Below are positions 33,825 through 42,888 of a DNA stretch of 64,000 nt, piece by piece. The stretch spans positions 1 to 64,000 of the forward strand of contig JADKID010000022.1 in assembly GCA_016721425.1 (NCBI GenBank), read 5' to 3'. The notes beneath the pieces were generated by a model. It saw nothing but the letters and a program-made list of their open reading frames with translations. It was not told where the DNA came from and did not search any database. The stretch's first letter is position 1. Each line of letters starts with the position of its first letter. A program made the translations under genes and the position numbers. This DNA is from Bryobacterales bacterium (GTDB lineage: Bacteria > Acidobacteriota > Terriglobia > Bryobacterales > Bryobacteraceae).

Positions 33825-34570
33825 TTGCCTCTTTCCATCGGCCATTTCTTCCGCATGAAGGCCCTCAGCCTGACGATTGCCTGCGTCTTCAACTGGGAGA
33901 CCCGGGACTCGTGCAATTTGACCACCCTCGAGATTTCGCGAAGCGTGAGTTCCTCTTGGTAGTACAGCCCCAAGACAGTCCGTTCGATGTAGGGCATTCG
34001 GGAGATCGCCTGTGCCAGGATCTTTCGGAGTTCGGCCTTCTCGAAGAGCTCGGAGGGCCAGTCTTCCTCCTTGTCAGCCACAAAGCGCAGCAGGCTGCGG
34101 CCCTCCTCTTCGGCCGGATGACTCTCGAGGCTCCCCAGGTTGAGCCCCCGGATCTCGACGAGCCAGTCGTGGTACTCCTCAATGGGAATATCGAGTTCGG
34201 CGGCGATCTCCTCCTCCGAGGGGCTGCGGGAGAGGCGCTGCTCGAGGGTCACGACCACCATCTCGATCTGCTTGCTCCGCCTCCGTTGCTGGCGCGGCGC
34301 CCAATCCAATCCCCGGAGACTGTCCAGGATGGCGCCTCGGATCTTGTACTCGGCGTAGGTCTTCAGTTTGACGTTGTGGGTCGGGTCAAAGCGGTCGATC
34401 GCTGCAATCAGGCCGAGGATCCCGGTAGAGACCAGATCCTCAAGATTCACGCTCTCCGGTAGACGTTCATGAATTCGGCGTGCAATGAGCCGCACCTGCG
34501 GCAAATGGTCGAGGATCAGCTTCTCGCGCTCCTCCGACGCCAGTGTCGTAGTGGTCTGATACGGATTCAT
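33821..34570 (-). CDS. fliA: Flagellar sigma factor FliA (sigma-28)
   Basis: 249 aa with sigma regions 2 (LPESVNLEDLVSTGILGLIA, KLKTYAEYKIRGAILDSLRG), 3 (RSKQIEMVVVTLEQRLSRSP) and 4 (LGLYYQEELTLREISRVVKL, then HESRVSQLKTQA). DLVSTG and the RGAILDSLR helix are typical of FliA/WhiG sigmas. It directs late flagellar and chemotaxis genes. The anti-sigma factor FlgM is not encoded here. It overlaps the SpoA gene downstream, and its start is close behind flhF. Confidence 0.93.
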   Translation of the reverse strand: MNPYQTTTTLASEEREKLILDHLPQVRLIARRIHERLPESVNLEDLVSTGILGLIAAIDRFDPTHNVKLKTYAEYKIRGAILDSLRGLDWAPRQQRRRSKQIEMVVVTLEQRLSRSPSEEEIAAELDIPIEEYHDWLVEIRGLNLGSLESHPAEEEGRSLLRFVADKEEDWPSELFEKAELRKILAQAISRMPYIERTVLGLYYQEELTLREISRVVKLHESRVSQLKTQAIVRLRAFMRKKWPMERGK

Positions 34571-34595
34571 TTCTTCTCACCTCGCGCTTTCCGCA

Positions 34596-35702
34596 TCAGG
34601 CGGCTGCTGTCATCTTCTTGAGATCCTGCCCCACGACGACGTCGAGGAGCCGTCCCGGCGACGCGGGTTCGAGGTCTTCCGGAATGTTCTGGCCCGTGCC
34701 GAGCCAGGAGATTGGAATGCCGGAATCTAGCGAGGCTGCGATGCATCCGCCATAGGCGGACGTCTCGTCCATGCGGGTTACGATCATCTCGCGAGGTTGG
34801 AAAAGGGCCCACCGGCGAGTGAGATCGCGCAGGTCCGCGCCCCGCATCGTCGCCGGTAGAACCAGGTTGGTCCGGACTTCGGGAGTGGCTTCGATCATCG
34901 TTGCCCACTCTTGGGCCGCCTCCCAATCTCCGGGACTGAATCCGGGCGTGTCGATCAGAATCAGCTGCTTCTGTCTGTGTTCGGCCAGCGATGCCGCCAA
35001 CGCCCGGGGCGTCTCGATCATTTGGAATGGCAGGCCGAGAACAGCCGTGTAAGTCCGGAGTTGGTCCACAGCCGCGACGCGATAGGTATCGGTCGTCAAC
35101 ACGAGGGTGGAGCGTTTGGCGGCGATTCCGAAGTGCATGGCCAGTTTGACCAGCATTGTTGTCTTTCCCGCGCCAGGGGGTCCAACCAGGGCAACCACGG
35201 TTCTTCCATTTCCTGGGTCAGCGCAGGAGGCTAAGGAGACCGCTGCGCGCAACTCCTCGCCCAACACTCGGCCGGCAAGGGCGTCTCGCCAATCCGCGCC
35301 AATCCGCTGCTCCACGCGGTTGAGGAAGTGCTGGGTCCAGTCGGGAGGAAGATCATAAGATTGAAGCGCAGCGGCCATCCGGGTTAACTCGGGCCGGCGG
35401 GAATGAACGGCTCCCGATGAGGCGAGGCTGGCAACCAGCGAGGACAGGCGTGCTATGTCATTTCTTAAGTCGGCGACCCCCAATTTGGAGCCGCCTGACT
35501 CGCGGTCAGGAAAGCCGGCCGCTTCGCTGGCCCCAGGCGCCCTCCCGGCGCCCTCGAATTCGAAAAGGACTTGGTAGCCGTCCTGGGCGCCCCGATCGTC
35601 AGACAACTGTTGCACGTCGACCAGAAGCGCGTTCTCACCCAGTTCACGGCGGGCCGATGCCACCGCCGCCTCCACAGTTGGGGCGTAGAATACCTTTCGC
35701 AT
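34596..35702 (-). CDS. flhF: Flagellar biosynthesis GTPase FlhF
   Basis: 368 aa from ATG 35702 (MRKVFYAPTVEAAVASARRE); GTG 35711, overlapping the flhA stop, is an alternative. The N-terminal B domain is followed by an SRP-type NG domain: VALVGPPGAGKTTMLVKLAM (P-loop, ~residue 166), TTDTYRVAAVDQLRTYTAVL, LILIDTPGFSPGD and VTRMDETSAYGG. FlhF sets flagellum position and number at the pole together with FlhG. No flhG follows; fliA comes next. Confidence 0.92.
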   Translation of the reverse strand: MRKVFYAPTVEAAVASARRELGENALLVDVQQLSDDRGAQDGYQVLFEFEGAGRAPGASEAAGFPDRESGGSKLGVADLRNDIARLSSLVASLASSGAVHSRRPELTRMAAALQSYDLPPDWTQHFLNRVEQRIGADWRDALAGRVLGEELRAAVSLASCADPGNGRTVVALVGPPGAGKTTMLVKLAMHFGIAAKRSTLVLTTDTYRVAAVDQLRTYTAVLGLPFQMIETPRALAASLAEHRQKQLILIDTPGFSPGDWEAAQEWATMIEATPEVRTNLVLPATMRGADLRDLTRRWALFQPREMIVTRMDETSAYGGCIAASLDSGIPISWLGTGQNIPEDLEPASPGRLLDVVVGQDLKKMTAAA

Positions 35703-35707
35703 TGCTC

Positions 35708-37852
35708 TCACCTAACTCCCTTCAGCACACCTAGAGAAACGACTCTGGTTCCGGGCGGAACCTCACCGTGGGAAACCACGGTGACGAGCGGGTGCTGGAC
35801 CTCCAGCATCTGGCGAACGAAATAGCGGGCGCCTGCACTGGCAAGAACCACCCAGTTGGCCTGGCCGTCCACCGCGACCCCGCGAACCGATTCCAGCAGT
35901 TCGCTGACCCGTTGAGGCGGCAGATTCAGGTGCGAAGTGTTCTCGCTATGCTCGACCGCCTGTTCAATCGAAGACTCCACTGCGTCGTCGAGAAAATACA
36001 CGGGAAGGTCCCCCTTGGTATCGAGGAGGGGCGTGATGAGCGACCGGCGGAGGGCCTGCCTCACGTACTCGGTGAGAAGCACTGGATTCCGTGTGACAAC
36101 AGCCGCCTCGCTCAGACTCTCCAGGATGCTGCCAGCGTCCTTGATTGACACGCGCTCGCGGAGCAGATTCTGAAGGACTCTCTGGACTGTGGCTAGCGGC
36201 AGCAGTTTAGGGACCAAGTCCTCCACGATTCTCGGATTTTCCGCAGCAATCCGGTCCAGAATTCTCTTTGCATCCTGCCGGGAGAATATCTCGTGTGCGT
36301 GCCGGCGTGCCAGTTCAGCAAGATGGGTGCTCATTACGCTGACCGGATCGACGACCGTGCACCCGCTCGCTCGTGCTTTGTCGACTGTCTCAGCTTGGAT
36401 CCACATTGCTGGAATCCCGAACGCCGGGTCCCGTGTTGGCGTTCCCGATACGTTCGGACTGCCGCCGGCTGGTGGAATGGCGAGTTCGCATCCCTGGGGC
36501 AGTTCGAAGCGCGCGAGTTCAGATCCCTTCAAAAGGACCACGTATTCGCGAACCTTTAGCGCCAGATTGTCCGTGACCCGCACCGGCGGCAGAATGTAGC
36601 CCAGATCCGAGGTCATCTGCCTGCGAATACCGGAGATTCGGCGCAGAAGCGGCGAGTTTTGGGCGCCTTCTACCAGTTTCACCAGCCCTAGCCCGACCTC
36701 AATCGCCAGAGGTTCGACCCGGAGCAGCGCCTCCAGATTGTCTTTCTGCACCTGTGGCTCAGCCGGAGCGACTGAATCCTCCGACATCTGGCGGGACCGG
36801 ATGCGATATCCGATGTAACCGAGGCCGGAGCCCAGCAGGAGGAACGGGATCTTCGGGAGACCAGGCACTGCCGCCATCATCAGAAGTACGGCGGACCCCA
36901 AGAGGAGCGGCTGGTAGTTGCCGAACATCTGCTTCTGGAAGTCGATGCCGAGGTTCCTCTCAGAACTCGCGCGGGTTACGATCAGGCCGCCGGAGATGGA
37001 GATCATCAGGGCCGGAATTACCGTAACCAGGCCGTCTCCGATCGTCAGAACTGTATACGTCTCGAGCGCCTGCCCCAGTTGCATGTTGTGCTGGAGCACG
37101 CCAATGAGAAAGCCCGCGACGATATTGATTCCGGTAATGAGTATGCTCGCCACGGCGTCCCGCTGTGTAAAACGTGTGGCACCGTCCATGGCGCCGTAGA
37201 ACTCCGCCTCTGCGGACAGCTCCTTCCGCCGCGCTTTGGCCTCGACTTCATTGACCAGGCCCGCGTTCAGGTCGGCGTCGATCGACATTTGCTTGCCTGG
37301 CAGCGCATCGAGCGTGAACCGCGCGGTAACCTCCGAAATTCGAACCGCACCGTGGTTGATCACCACATACTGAATCGCGATCAGAACCAGGAAGATCACA
37401 ACTCCAATCACGAAGTTGCCGCCAACTACGAACTGGCCGAACGACTCGATCACCTCGCCTGCGGCCGCCGTTCCTTTGCTTCCGTGAAGCAGGATGAGAC
37501 GCGCGGATGAGACGTTGAGCGCCAGCCGGAAAAGGGTCATCAACAGGAGTGTGGTTGGAAACACGCTGAACTCCGCGGGACGGCGGATGTACATCGAGAC
37601 GAGGAGCACTACTGTTGAGAGCGTGATGTTGGCGCTGATCAGGATGTCGAGTACGAACGAGGGAAGCGGCGTCACCATCGCCAGGAGAATGCCCAGTACC
37701 GCCGCCGGAACGACGATTTCGGCCTTCGCCAGGCGGCCCAGTTCGAAACCGGGCTTCGTGGATGGGGCCTTCCAGCCGTGCTCCTGTTTCCGCGCGCCTG
37801 TTCTTGGCGGGGAGTTCGGAATCGAAGAGACAGGTAGAGTTGGTGACGTCAT
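35708..37852 (-). CDS. flhA: Flagellar export gate protein FlhA
   Basis: 714 aa. Eight membrane segments in residues ~45-340 with the FHIPEP region (HGAVRISEVTARFTLDALPG, KQMSIDADLNAGLV, then the QRDAVASILITGINIVAGFL helix). A long cytoplasmic C-terminal domain follows that docks chaperone-substrate pairs (YILPPVRVTDNLALKVREYV, RQALRRSLITPLLDTKGDLP). A 40-residue Pro-rich N-terminal extension precedes the first helix. It is part of the type III export gate with FlhB, FliP, FliQ and FliR. Confidence 0.96.
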   Translation of the reverse strand: MTSPTLPVSSIPNSPPRTGARKQEHGWKAPSTKPGFELGRLAKAEIVVPAAVLGILLAMVTPLPSFVLDILISANITLSTVVLLVSMYIRRPAEFSVFPTTLLLMTLFRLALNVSSARLILLHGSKGTAAAGEVIESFGQFVVGGNFVIGVVIFLVLIAIQYVVINHGAVRISEVTARFTLDALPGKQMSIDADLNAGLVNEVEAKARRKELSAEAEFYGAMDGATRFTQRDAVASILITGINIVAGFLIGVLQHNMQLGQALETYTVLTIGDGLVTVIPALMISISGGLIVTRASSERNLGIDFQKQMFGNYQPLLLGSAVLLMMAAVPGLPKIPFLLLGSGLGYIGYRIRSRQMSEDSVAPAEPQVQKDNLEALLRVEPLAIEVGLGLVKLVEGAQNSPLLRRISGIRRQMTSDLGYILPPVRVTDNLALKVREYVVLLKGSELARFELPQGCELAIPPAGGSPNVSGTPTRDPAFGIPAMWIQAETVDKARASGCTVVDPVSVMSTHLAELARRHAHEIFSRQDAKRILDRIAAENPRIVEDLVPKLLPLATVQRVLQNLLRERVSIKDAGSILESLSEAAVVTRNPVLLTEYVRQALRRSLITPLLDTKGDLPVYFLDDAVESSIEQAVEHSENTSHLNLPPQRVSELLESVRGVAVDGQANWVVLASAGARYFVRQMLEVQHPLVTVVSHGEVPPGTRVVSLGVLKGVR

Positions 37853-37896
37853 GTTTGAGTACGAAAATCAGAATGGAACGCTGGCGGCTGGACGCA

Positions 37897-38964
37897 CTAT
37901 CCCGCCGAAGGTCCTCCACGCATCAACCGGAACACGTAAGCCAGCACTTCAGCGACGGCCCGATACAGGTTGGCCGGGATCTCCTGTCCCACTTCGACAT
38001 GCTTGTAAAGTGCTTGCGCGAGCGGTGGGTTCTCGATCACTGGTACCTGGCACGAGAGTGCTTTCTCTCGTATGCGAAGCGCGAGGAAGTTCTTTCCTTT
38101 GGCGACAACCTTGGGTGCCGTGGAGCCCTGCATATCATAGCGGAGGGCCACTGCGAAGTGGGTCGGGTTGACGATCACTGCGGTGGCTGTGGGCACCTCC
38201 GACATCATGCGCCGGCGCAGGAGTTCCCGTCGCATCCGGCGTATCTTCATTTTGATTTCGGGGTTGCCCTCGTTCTGCCTCGACTCTTCCCGGACCTCCT
38301 GCTTGGTCATTTTGAGCTCACTCTGGAAGCGTTGACGCTGGCGGAACAAATCGATGGAGCCCCAGACCAGAAAAACAATCGTTGCCTTCCAGAGCACACT
38401 AGCCACGGAGTCGCCGACCAGCGACACTCCTCCCATGACAGTCATCAGAGGGATTCTGAGGTATTCCTCCAGCCGGGCTTGGATGATGAGCCAGCAGATG
38501 CCCAGGAATACAGGCAGGAGCACCAGTGCTTCGAGGAAGGCGCGCCGGTTTCGCGAAGGAAGCTCCTTCAGCGTGGCCAACGGATTAGCACGACTCAAGT
38601 CCGGCGTCAGCTTCGCCGTAGCGAAGCAGAAGCCTGAAGCTGTCATTTGGGCCAGAAGGACCGCGGCCGCGATCAAGCTGCCCGTCCCAAAGAACGCCAG
38701 GGAGACGGGTATGGCACACTGAACCGCGAGCGCGACGAGGCTCGCTGAGTTGACGTCGAGCTGAAATGCCGTGACGAAGAGGGACTTCATTCCACCCAAA
38801 ACCTGCTGGAACCACTGCGCGGAGTAGGCAGTTAGCATGGAGACGAAGACCAGGAATTGCACGCCCGCAGCAAATTCCCGGCTGACCGCAAAACGCCCCT
38901 CGTCTCGCGACTTCTTCAGGCGCTGTTGTGTCGGTTGCTCGGTTCGCTGGTCGCGGTCAGACAT
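37897..38964 (-). CDS. flhB: Flagellar export switch protein FlhB
   Basis: 355 aa. The N-terminal RDQRTEQPTQQRLKKSRDEG is the family signature, then four membrane helices to ~220. The linker KQEVREESRQNEGNPEIKMK leads to the autocleavage site NPTH near residue 265 (VNPTHFAVALRYD), which switches export from rod/hook to filament substrates. It lies 9 bases after fliR and 44 bases before flhA. Confidence 0.96.
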   Translation of the reverse strand: MSDRDQRTEQPTQQRLKKSRDEGRFAVSREFAAGVQFLVFVSMLTAYSAQWFQQVLGGMKSLFVTAFQLDVNSASLVALAVQCAIPVSLAFFGTGSLIAAAVLLAQMTASGFCFATAKLTPDLSRANPLATLKELPSRNRRAFLEALVLLPVFLGICWLIIQARLEEYLRIPLMTVMGGVSLVGDSVASVLWKATIVFLVWGSIDLFRQRQRFQSELKMTKQEVREESRQNEGNPEIKMKIRRMRRELLRRRMMSEVPTATAVIVNPTHFAVALRYDMQGSTAPKVVAKGKNFLALRIREKALSCQVPVIENPPLAQALYKHVEVGQEIPANLYRAVAEVLAYVFRLMRGGPSAG

Positions 38965-38973
38965 GATGGGATG

Positions 38974-39729
38974 TCACCTTACGAGACGGCTGATCTGGAT
39001 GGCGGCCTGTTGTATTCCCGAGCGATAGAGAATCGCCATTGCGGGCAGCAGCATTGCCAGGAACGCTAGCGAGCCCAGCATTTTGACGGGGAATGCGAGA
39101 GAGAGTAATTGCAGCTGAGACTGAATCCTGGCCATCAGAGCCAGCGAGATATCGGCTAGCAGAAGAAGGGCCGCGACTGGAATCGCCAGCCGGACACCCA
39201 ACTCAAGCATTGCGCTGCCGAAATGCACCAGGGACTCCGCTGCCGACCAACCGGGCCCGCCCGACCCAGGGGGCCAACGTACCAGGCTCTGCGAAAACGC
39301 GCGGATCACCAGCCCGTCACCACCGAAATGGAGGAACAGCAGATTCGATGCGATCTGAGCCAACGCCTGAAGGACTCCGGAGTCAGCCTCGCTGTTGGGG
39401 TCGATGGTGGACGCATAGGAAAAGCCAGCCTGCACCGCGATCGATTGCAGTCCGAAAACCAGGCCGTCGGAAAGGGAGCCGACAACGAGACCGACCGTCA
39501 ACCCAAAGGTCATCTCGCCAATCAGCCAGAGCACGAGCTGCCCGACGCCCTCTGGCTCAACCTGGAATGCTGTCGCGGATGGAAGCAATGTAATGCTGAG
39601 AGAGACGGCGAGGAGGACCTTCGCCGCGCCCGGGGCGCTTCTGATGCCCGGAACCGGAACGAATACGAGTATGCTGCCCAGTCTGGCAAGCAACAAGAAC
39701 ATGGCAATGATGGATGGCATACCGCTCAC
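38974..39729 (-). CDS. fliR: Flagellar export protein FliR
   Basis: 251 aa, about six membrane helices. LARLGSILVFVPVPGIRSAP near residue 14 and GEMTFGLTVGLVVGSLSDGL near 92 are typical FliR. It begins at GTG 39729, with GAGG at good spacing, three bases after the fliQ stop. It forms the export channel with five FliP and four FliQ subunits. Confidence 0.94.
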   Translation of the reverse strand: MSGMPSIIAMFLLLARLGSILVFVPVPGIRSAPGAAKVLLAVSLSITLLPSATAFQVEPEGVGQLVLWLIGEMTFGLTVGLVVGSLSDGLVFGLQSIAVQAGFSYASTIDPNSEADSGVLQALAQIASNLLFLHFGGDGLVIRAFSQSLVRWPPGSGGPGWSAAESLVHFGSAMLELGVRLAIPVAALLLLADISLALMARIQSQLQLLSLAFPVKMLGSLAFLAMLLPAMAILYRSGIQQAAIQISRLVR

Positions 39730-39732
39730 TGC

Positions 39733-40002
39733 CTACCTCGCGAAACGGCCGAAGTCACCAAACAGCTGGATCGTATACGTACAGAGGCGCATCAGCATCC
39801 AGGGCAGAAAAAGGAGGAGGCCCGCTAGAAACCCTGCCAGCCTGGGCAAGCTGCCAAACGCCGGGTCCTGGATCGAAGTGATGATCTGCACCAGACTGAT
39901 TACAATTCCAATTGCGAAACCAACGAATAGGATCGGCAGGCTGATCCAAAAAGCGGTCATTAGAGCTTGCCGGACAAGATCAACAATGGCTTGAGTATTC
40001 AC
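39733..40002 (-). CDS. fliQ: Flagellar export protein FliQ
   Basis: 89 aa, two membrane helices (FWISLPILFVGFAIGIVISL and LAGFLAGLLLFLPWMLMRLC) joined by VQIITSIQDPAFGSLPR, the FliQ pattern. GTG 40002 follows AGGAG with a 4-base gap. Fits the fliO-P-Q-R order. Confidence 0.93.
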   Translation of the reverse strand: MNTQAIVDLVRQALMTAFWISLPILFVGFAIGIVISLVQIITSIQDPAFGSLPRLAGFLAGLLLFLPWMLMRLCTYTIQLFGDFGRFAR

Positions 40003-40009
40003 GGTTCTC

Positions 40010-40735
40010 CTATTGGAAGCTCTTCATCAACGAGCCGACGACCAGCCCCCAGCCATCGACGAGCACAAAGAGCAGGATTTTGAATGGCGCTGAGACCATG
40101 ACGGGAGGGAGTTGCACCATGCCGATAGAAAGCGTCACCGACGCCACCACGATGTCGATGATCAGGAACGGCAAGAACAGAACGGCGCCGATTTGAAATC
40201 CGGCCTTCAATTCCGAAAGAACATACGCTGGCGCCAGCACCCTGAGTTCCAGGTCCGTGGCATGCCGGGGCGCAGGTGACTTCGTAACGTCGAGCATCAA
40301 CGCGATGTCGCGCTCCTTGGCGAAGCGAAGGAGGAACGACTTGACGGGCTTAATCCCCTGTTCCAGCGCCTCTGATCCCGACAACCGGCCCTGCTCCATC
40401 GGCGCCCAACCCATCTCATAGGCGTCTTTCAGTACGGGCTGCATGACCAACAGTGATAGGAAGAGGGATAGTCCGATCAAGACCTGGTTGGAAGGGACAG
40501 TTTGCGTCCCCAGCGCCTGCCGGAGGAAGTGTAGCACTACGCTAATTCTCAGGAATGGGGTCAGGGACACAAGGACGGCAGGCAGCAGCGTCAATGCCGT
40601 CATCAGCATGACGATCTGTAGCGGCAAGCCGGGTATCTCGCGGCGGCCGGCTCCGGTTACCGCCAGTCCCGACAAGAGGTCGGCCGGAGCGGCCAGCATT
40701 GGCGTCGCCATCGCTAGCGCAATATGCAGTTTCAA
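40010..40735 (-). CDS. fliP: Flagellar export protein FliP
   Basis: 241 aa. Begins at TTG 40735, supported by GGAGG upstream, with a cleavable signal peptide as usual for FliP. Core motifs TALTLLPAVLVSLTPFLRIS, VVLHFLRQALGTQTVPSNQV, MLDVTKSPAPRHATDLELRV and LSELKAGFQIGAVLFLPFLI match the family. It overlaps the fliO stop by three bases. Confidence 0.95.
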   Translation of the reverse strand: MKLHIALAMATPMLAAPADLLSGLAVTGAGRREIPGLPLQIVMLMTALTLLPAVLVSLTPFLRISVVLHFLRQALGTQTVPSNQVLIGLSLFLSLLVMQPVLKDAYEMGWAPMEQGRLSGSEALEQGIKPVKSFLLRFAKERDIALMLDVTKSPAPRHATDLELRVLAPAYVLSELKAGFQIGAVLFLPFLIIDIVVASVTLSIGMVQLPPVMVSAPFKILLFVLVDGWGLVVGSLMKSFQ

Positions 40736-41043
40736 CTCTCCTCCCCGCGCTGCCTGACAATCGCAGTGCCCAGTTCGGCGAGGAACTGGCCTCCGGCGGG
40801 GTCAAAGGTGGCGCCTTGGGGGTGGGTTGCCAGGAGGACGGTCCGGTCCCCAACACGGACCAGGTGCAGGCTGTGCTGTGGTGTTAGTGACAGGCGTCCG
40901 GCTACGGACATGGTTTCTCTCTCAGTACTCCGTCTGCCGGGCAGAAGCCATATCCGGCCGGTCTTTCTACCTAGTGCCCAGACTGCGATGGCGAGTAGCC
41001 CGAATACCGCCAGCAGGCCTGCTATTTGTTCAGCCAGTTGCAC
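40732..41043 (-). CDS. fliO: Flagellar assembly protein FliO
   Basis: 103 aa from GTG 41043, chosen for GAGGAG seven bases upstream; TTG 41058 would overlap fliN. One N-terminal membrane helix (GLLAVFGLLAIAVWALGRK) and a short cytoplasmic part with GRLSLTPQHSLHLVRVGDRT, LLATHPQGATF, the FliO pattern. It assists FliP ring assembly. The call rests mainly on its position between fliN and fliP. Confidence 0.82.
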   Translation of the reverse strand: MQLAEQIAGLLAVFGLLAIAVWALGRKTGRIWLLPGRRSTERETMSVAGRLSLTPQHSLHLVRVGDRTVLLATHPQGATFDPAGGQFLAELGTAIVRQRGEES

Positions 41044-41047
41044 CAAA

Positions 41048-41296
41048 CTACTCCTCAATATTGAAATCCGTAATCCGGACGCCCATCGTATCTTCGATGA
41101 TCACGATCTCTCCAAACCCAACCAGGGACCCGCCCACGATGATGTCGATGTTCTCGCCCGCCGATCGGGTCATTCGGATCACGCTACCCTCTTCCAGTTC
41201 CAGGACCTCGCGCATTCGCATGACCCTCCGATCCAGTTCGACTTCCAGATCGAGCATCACATCGAGCAGCAGCGCGGTTTGTTCGGCGGTTGTCAT
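41048..41296 (-). CDS. fliN: Flagellar motor switch protein FliN
   Basis: 82 aa, the short form, consisting only of the SpoA domain: LDVMLDLEVELDRRVMRMRE, RSAGENIDIIVGGSLVGFGE, IVIIEDTMGVRITDF. It would form the lower C-ring with FliM. FliM itself is not in the window; a larger SpoA protein is encoded at the other end of this operon. Confidence 0.9.
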   Translation of the reverse strand: MTTAEQTALLLDVMLDLEVELDRRVMRMREVLELEEGSVIRMTRSAGENIDIIVGGSLVGFGEIVIIEDTMGVRITDFNIEE

Positions 41297-41315
41297 CTTC
41301 GGTCGGCGCCGATCA

Positions 41316-42566
41316 CTAGCGTTTGAGGTTGATCGTGTCCTGGCTCAGCTCGTCCACTGCTGTCACCACTCGCGCATTCGCCTGGTATCCGCGTTGGAGA
41401 ACGATCAGGTTGGTGAATTCCTTGGCGATGTCAACCGTGGAGAATTCGACAGCGCCGCCCATGATTTCGCCGCGCCCTCCCGTGCCGGGTACGCCGACCG
41501 CGGGCAATGCGCTTCGCGCGCTCAACTGAAAATTGTTGTTTCCCACAGCCAGCATCGACTCCGGATTGCGGATGGCGGCCATGCTAAGCTGGCCCACGGC
41601 TACCTGCTGTCCGTTGGAATACTGGGCAAGCACCCGTCCGCCATCGCCGATACCAACTCTGACGAGTTGCGCGGCCGCGAAGCCGTCCTGAGCGTTTGCG
41701 GATACGGCTGAGGGTTGGGAGTATTGCGTGAGCCGGGGCGTTGCGCCGTTGTAGAGATTCCAGGTGATGCTCATATTGGCTGCTCCATTCAGGAGACCGG
41801 GAACCGCCATAGTCGGCATCGGCCCAGTGACGGGAGGAGCGGTCATCTTGCCCATCGCATCGAATGTGATCGTGCCGGTCACCGGGGCAAAAGGCGGAGT
41901 GACCAGATCGGAATTCGGGAACTGCATCGAGTAGTTCCACTGCCCCTGCGTGGCCGACTTCTGGAATTGAACTGATACGACGTGGGAGCCTCCGAGAGAG
42001 TCAAATACCTCTATCGAAGTGGAGAAGGTGGTCGGCGTTGGTACCGCAACGCCAGCTGCGTCCAGATTGAGGTCAAACGAGAGTGAACTTGTTGCCACGG
42101 GCGCCCGCAGTGAGCCGACCGGCACGTTGACGTCGGTTGGCGGTTGCGTAGTATCCAAAACCCCGTTGATCTCATTCCAGCCCTGAACACGGAATCCGGT
42201 AGCCGTTACGAGTTGACCGTCCCGGTTAACCTGCAGGTTGCCACCACGCGTATAGAGCACGCTGTTCGTCAATGAGTCACGGACGACGAGAAACCCGTCT
42301 CCCTGAATCGCGACATCGAGCGGGCCGGCGCTAGCCTGGATTGCGCCCTGGGAGAACTGCCTGATGGTGGTCGGCCGGGCAACGCCGAATCCGACTTGCG
42401 TTTCGCCAAGTCCCGCGCCAAGGGACTGCGTTACCAGATCGCTGAAAGACACTACGCTCGCTTTGTAGCCCGGCGTGTTGAGGTTGGCGAGGTTGTTACC
42501 CACCACATCGATTGCTGTTGTGTGTGCGCCGAGAGCACTGAGGGCCGTTGAGAAAGAGGTGAACAT
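41316..42566 (-). CDS. flgE: Flagellar hook protein FlgE
   Basis: 416 aa. N-terminal rod/hook motif MFTSFSTALSALGAHTTAID, VVGNNLANLNTPGYKAS; FlgE D2 region SLSFDLNLDAAGVAVPTPTT with SIEVFDSLGGSHVVSVQF; C-terminal VEFSTVDIAKEFTNLIVLQR, then GYQANARVVTAVDE. It forms the hook beyond the rod. It follows flgD with a 19-base gap. Confidence 0.95.
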   Translation of the reverse strand: MFTSFSTALSALGAHTTAIDVVGNNLANLNTPGYKASVVSFSDLVTQSLGAGLGETQVGFGVARPTTIRQFSQGAIQASAGPLDVAIQGDGFLVVRDSLTNSVLYTRGGNLQVNRDGQLVTATGFRVQGWNEINGVLDTTQPPTDVNVPVGSLRAPVATSSLSFDLNLDAAGVAVPTPTTFSTSIEVFDSLGGSHVVSVQFQKSATQGQWNYSMQFPNSDLVTPPFAPVTGTITFDAMGKMTAPPVTGPMPTMAVPGLLNGAANMSITWNLYNGATPRLTQYSQPSAVSANAQDGFAAAQLVRVGIGDGGRVLAQYSNGQQVAVGQLSMAAIRNPESMLAVGNNNFQLSARSALPAVGVPGTGGRGEIMGGAVEFSTVDIAKEFTNLIVLQRGYQANARVVTAVDELSQDTINLKR

Positions 42567-42585
42567 GTGGCGTGTCCTTCCGATA

Positions 42586-42888
42586 CTAGGGTTGGGTGGT
42601 GGTGCTTTCGGCGGTGGGGGTCAGCAGCGTTCGGATCTTCTCCAGTTCCTGCTTCATGCTCATCGATTGCTCCAACTGCGTGAACTGAGCGAGTTGCGTC
42701 ACGAAGCTGATTCCGTCAGCCGGCTTGGTAGGATCCTGGTGCTGAAGTTGCGCCAGCATGAGCTTCATAAAGACATCCTTCCCTGCCAGGTCGTCGCTGG
42801 ATGCCTTTGGCGTAGTCGACTTCTGCGCGAGGAGGTCGGTGATGTTGCCCCACGCCTGTTCCTTGGTAACTCCGCTTGTTTCGCTCAA
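42586..42888 (-). CDS. flgD: Hook capping protein FlgD, N-terminal region only
   Basis: 100 aa; FlgD is usually more than 200. Present is the conserved export/assembly segment GKDVFMKLMLAQLQHQDPTK, PADGISFVTQLAQFTQLEQS. The C-terminal Fn3/tudor-like cap domains are absent and the chain ends in a Thr-rich tail. Starts at TTG 42888 with AGGAGG seven bases upstream, overlapping the fliK stop. Short FlgD forms exist in other phyla, so it need not be broken. Confidence 0.85.
   Translation of the reverse strand: MSETSGVTKEQAWGNITDLLAQKSTTPKASSDDLAGKDVFMKLMLAQLQHQDPTKPADGISFVTQLAQFTQLEQSMSMKQELEKIRTLLTPTAESTTTQP

Noticed and set aside
36700..36725. GGTTCGA sequence resembling a tRNA T-arm
   Set aside because: It lies inside flhA and no acceptor or anticodon stem flanks it.
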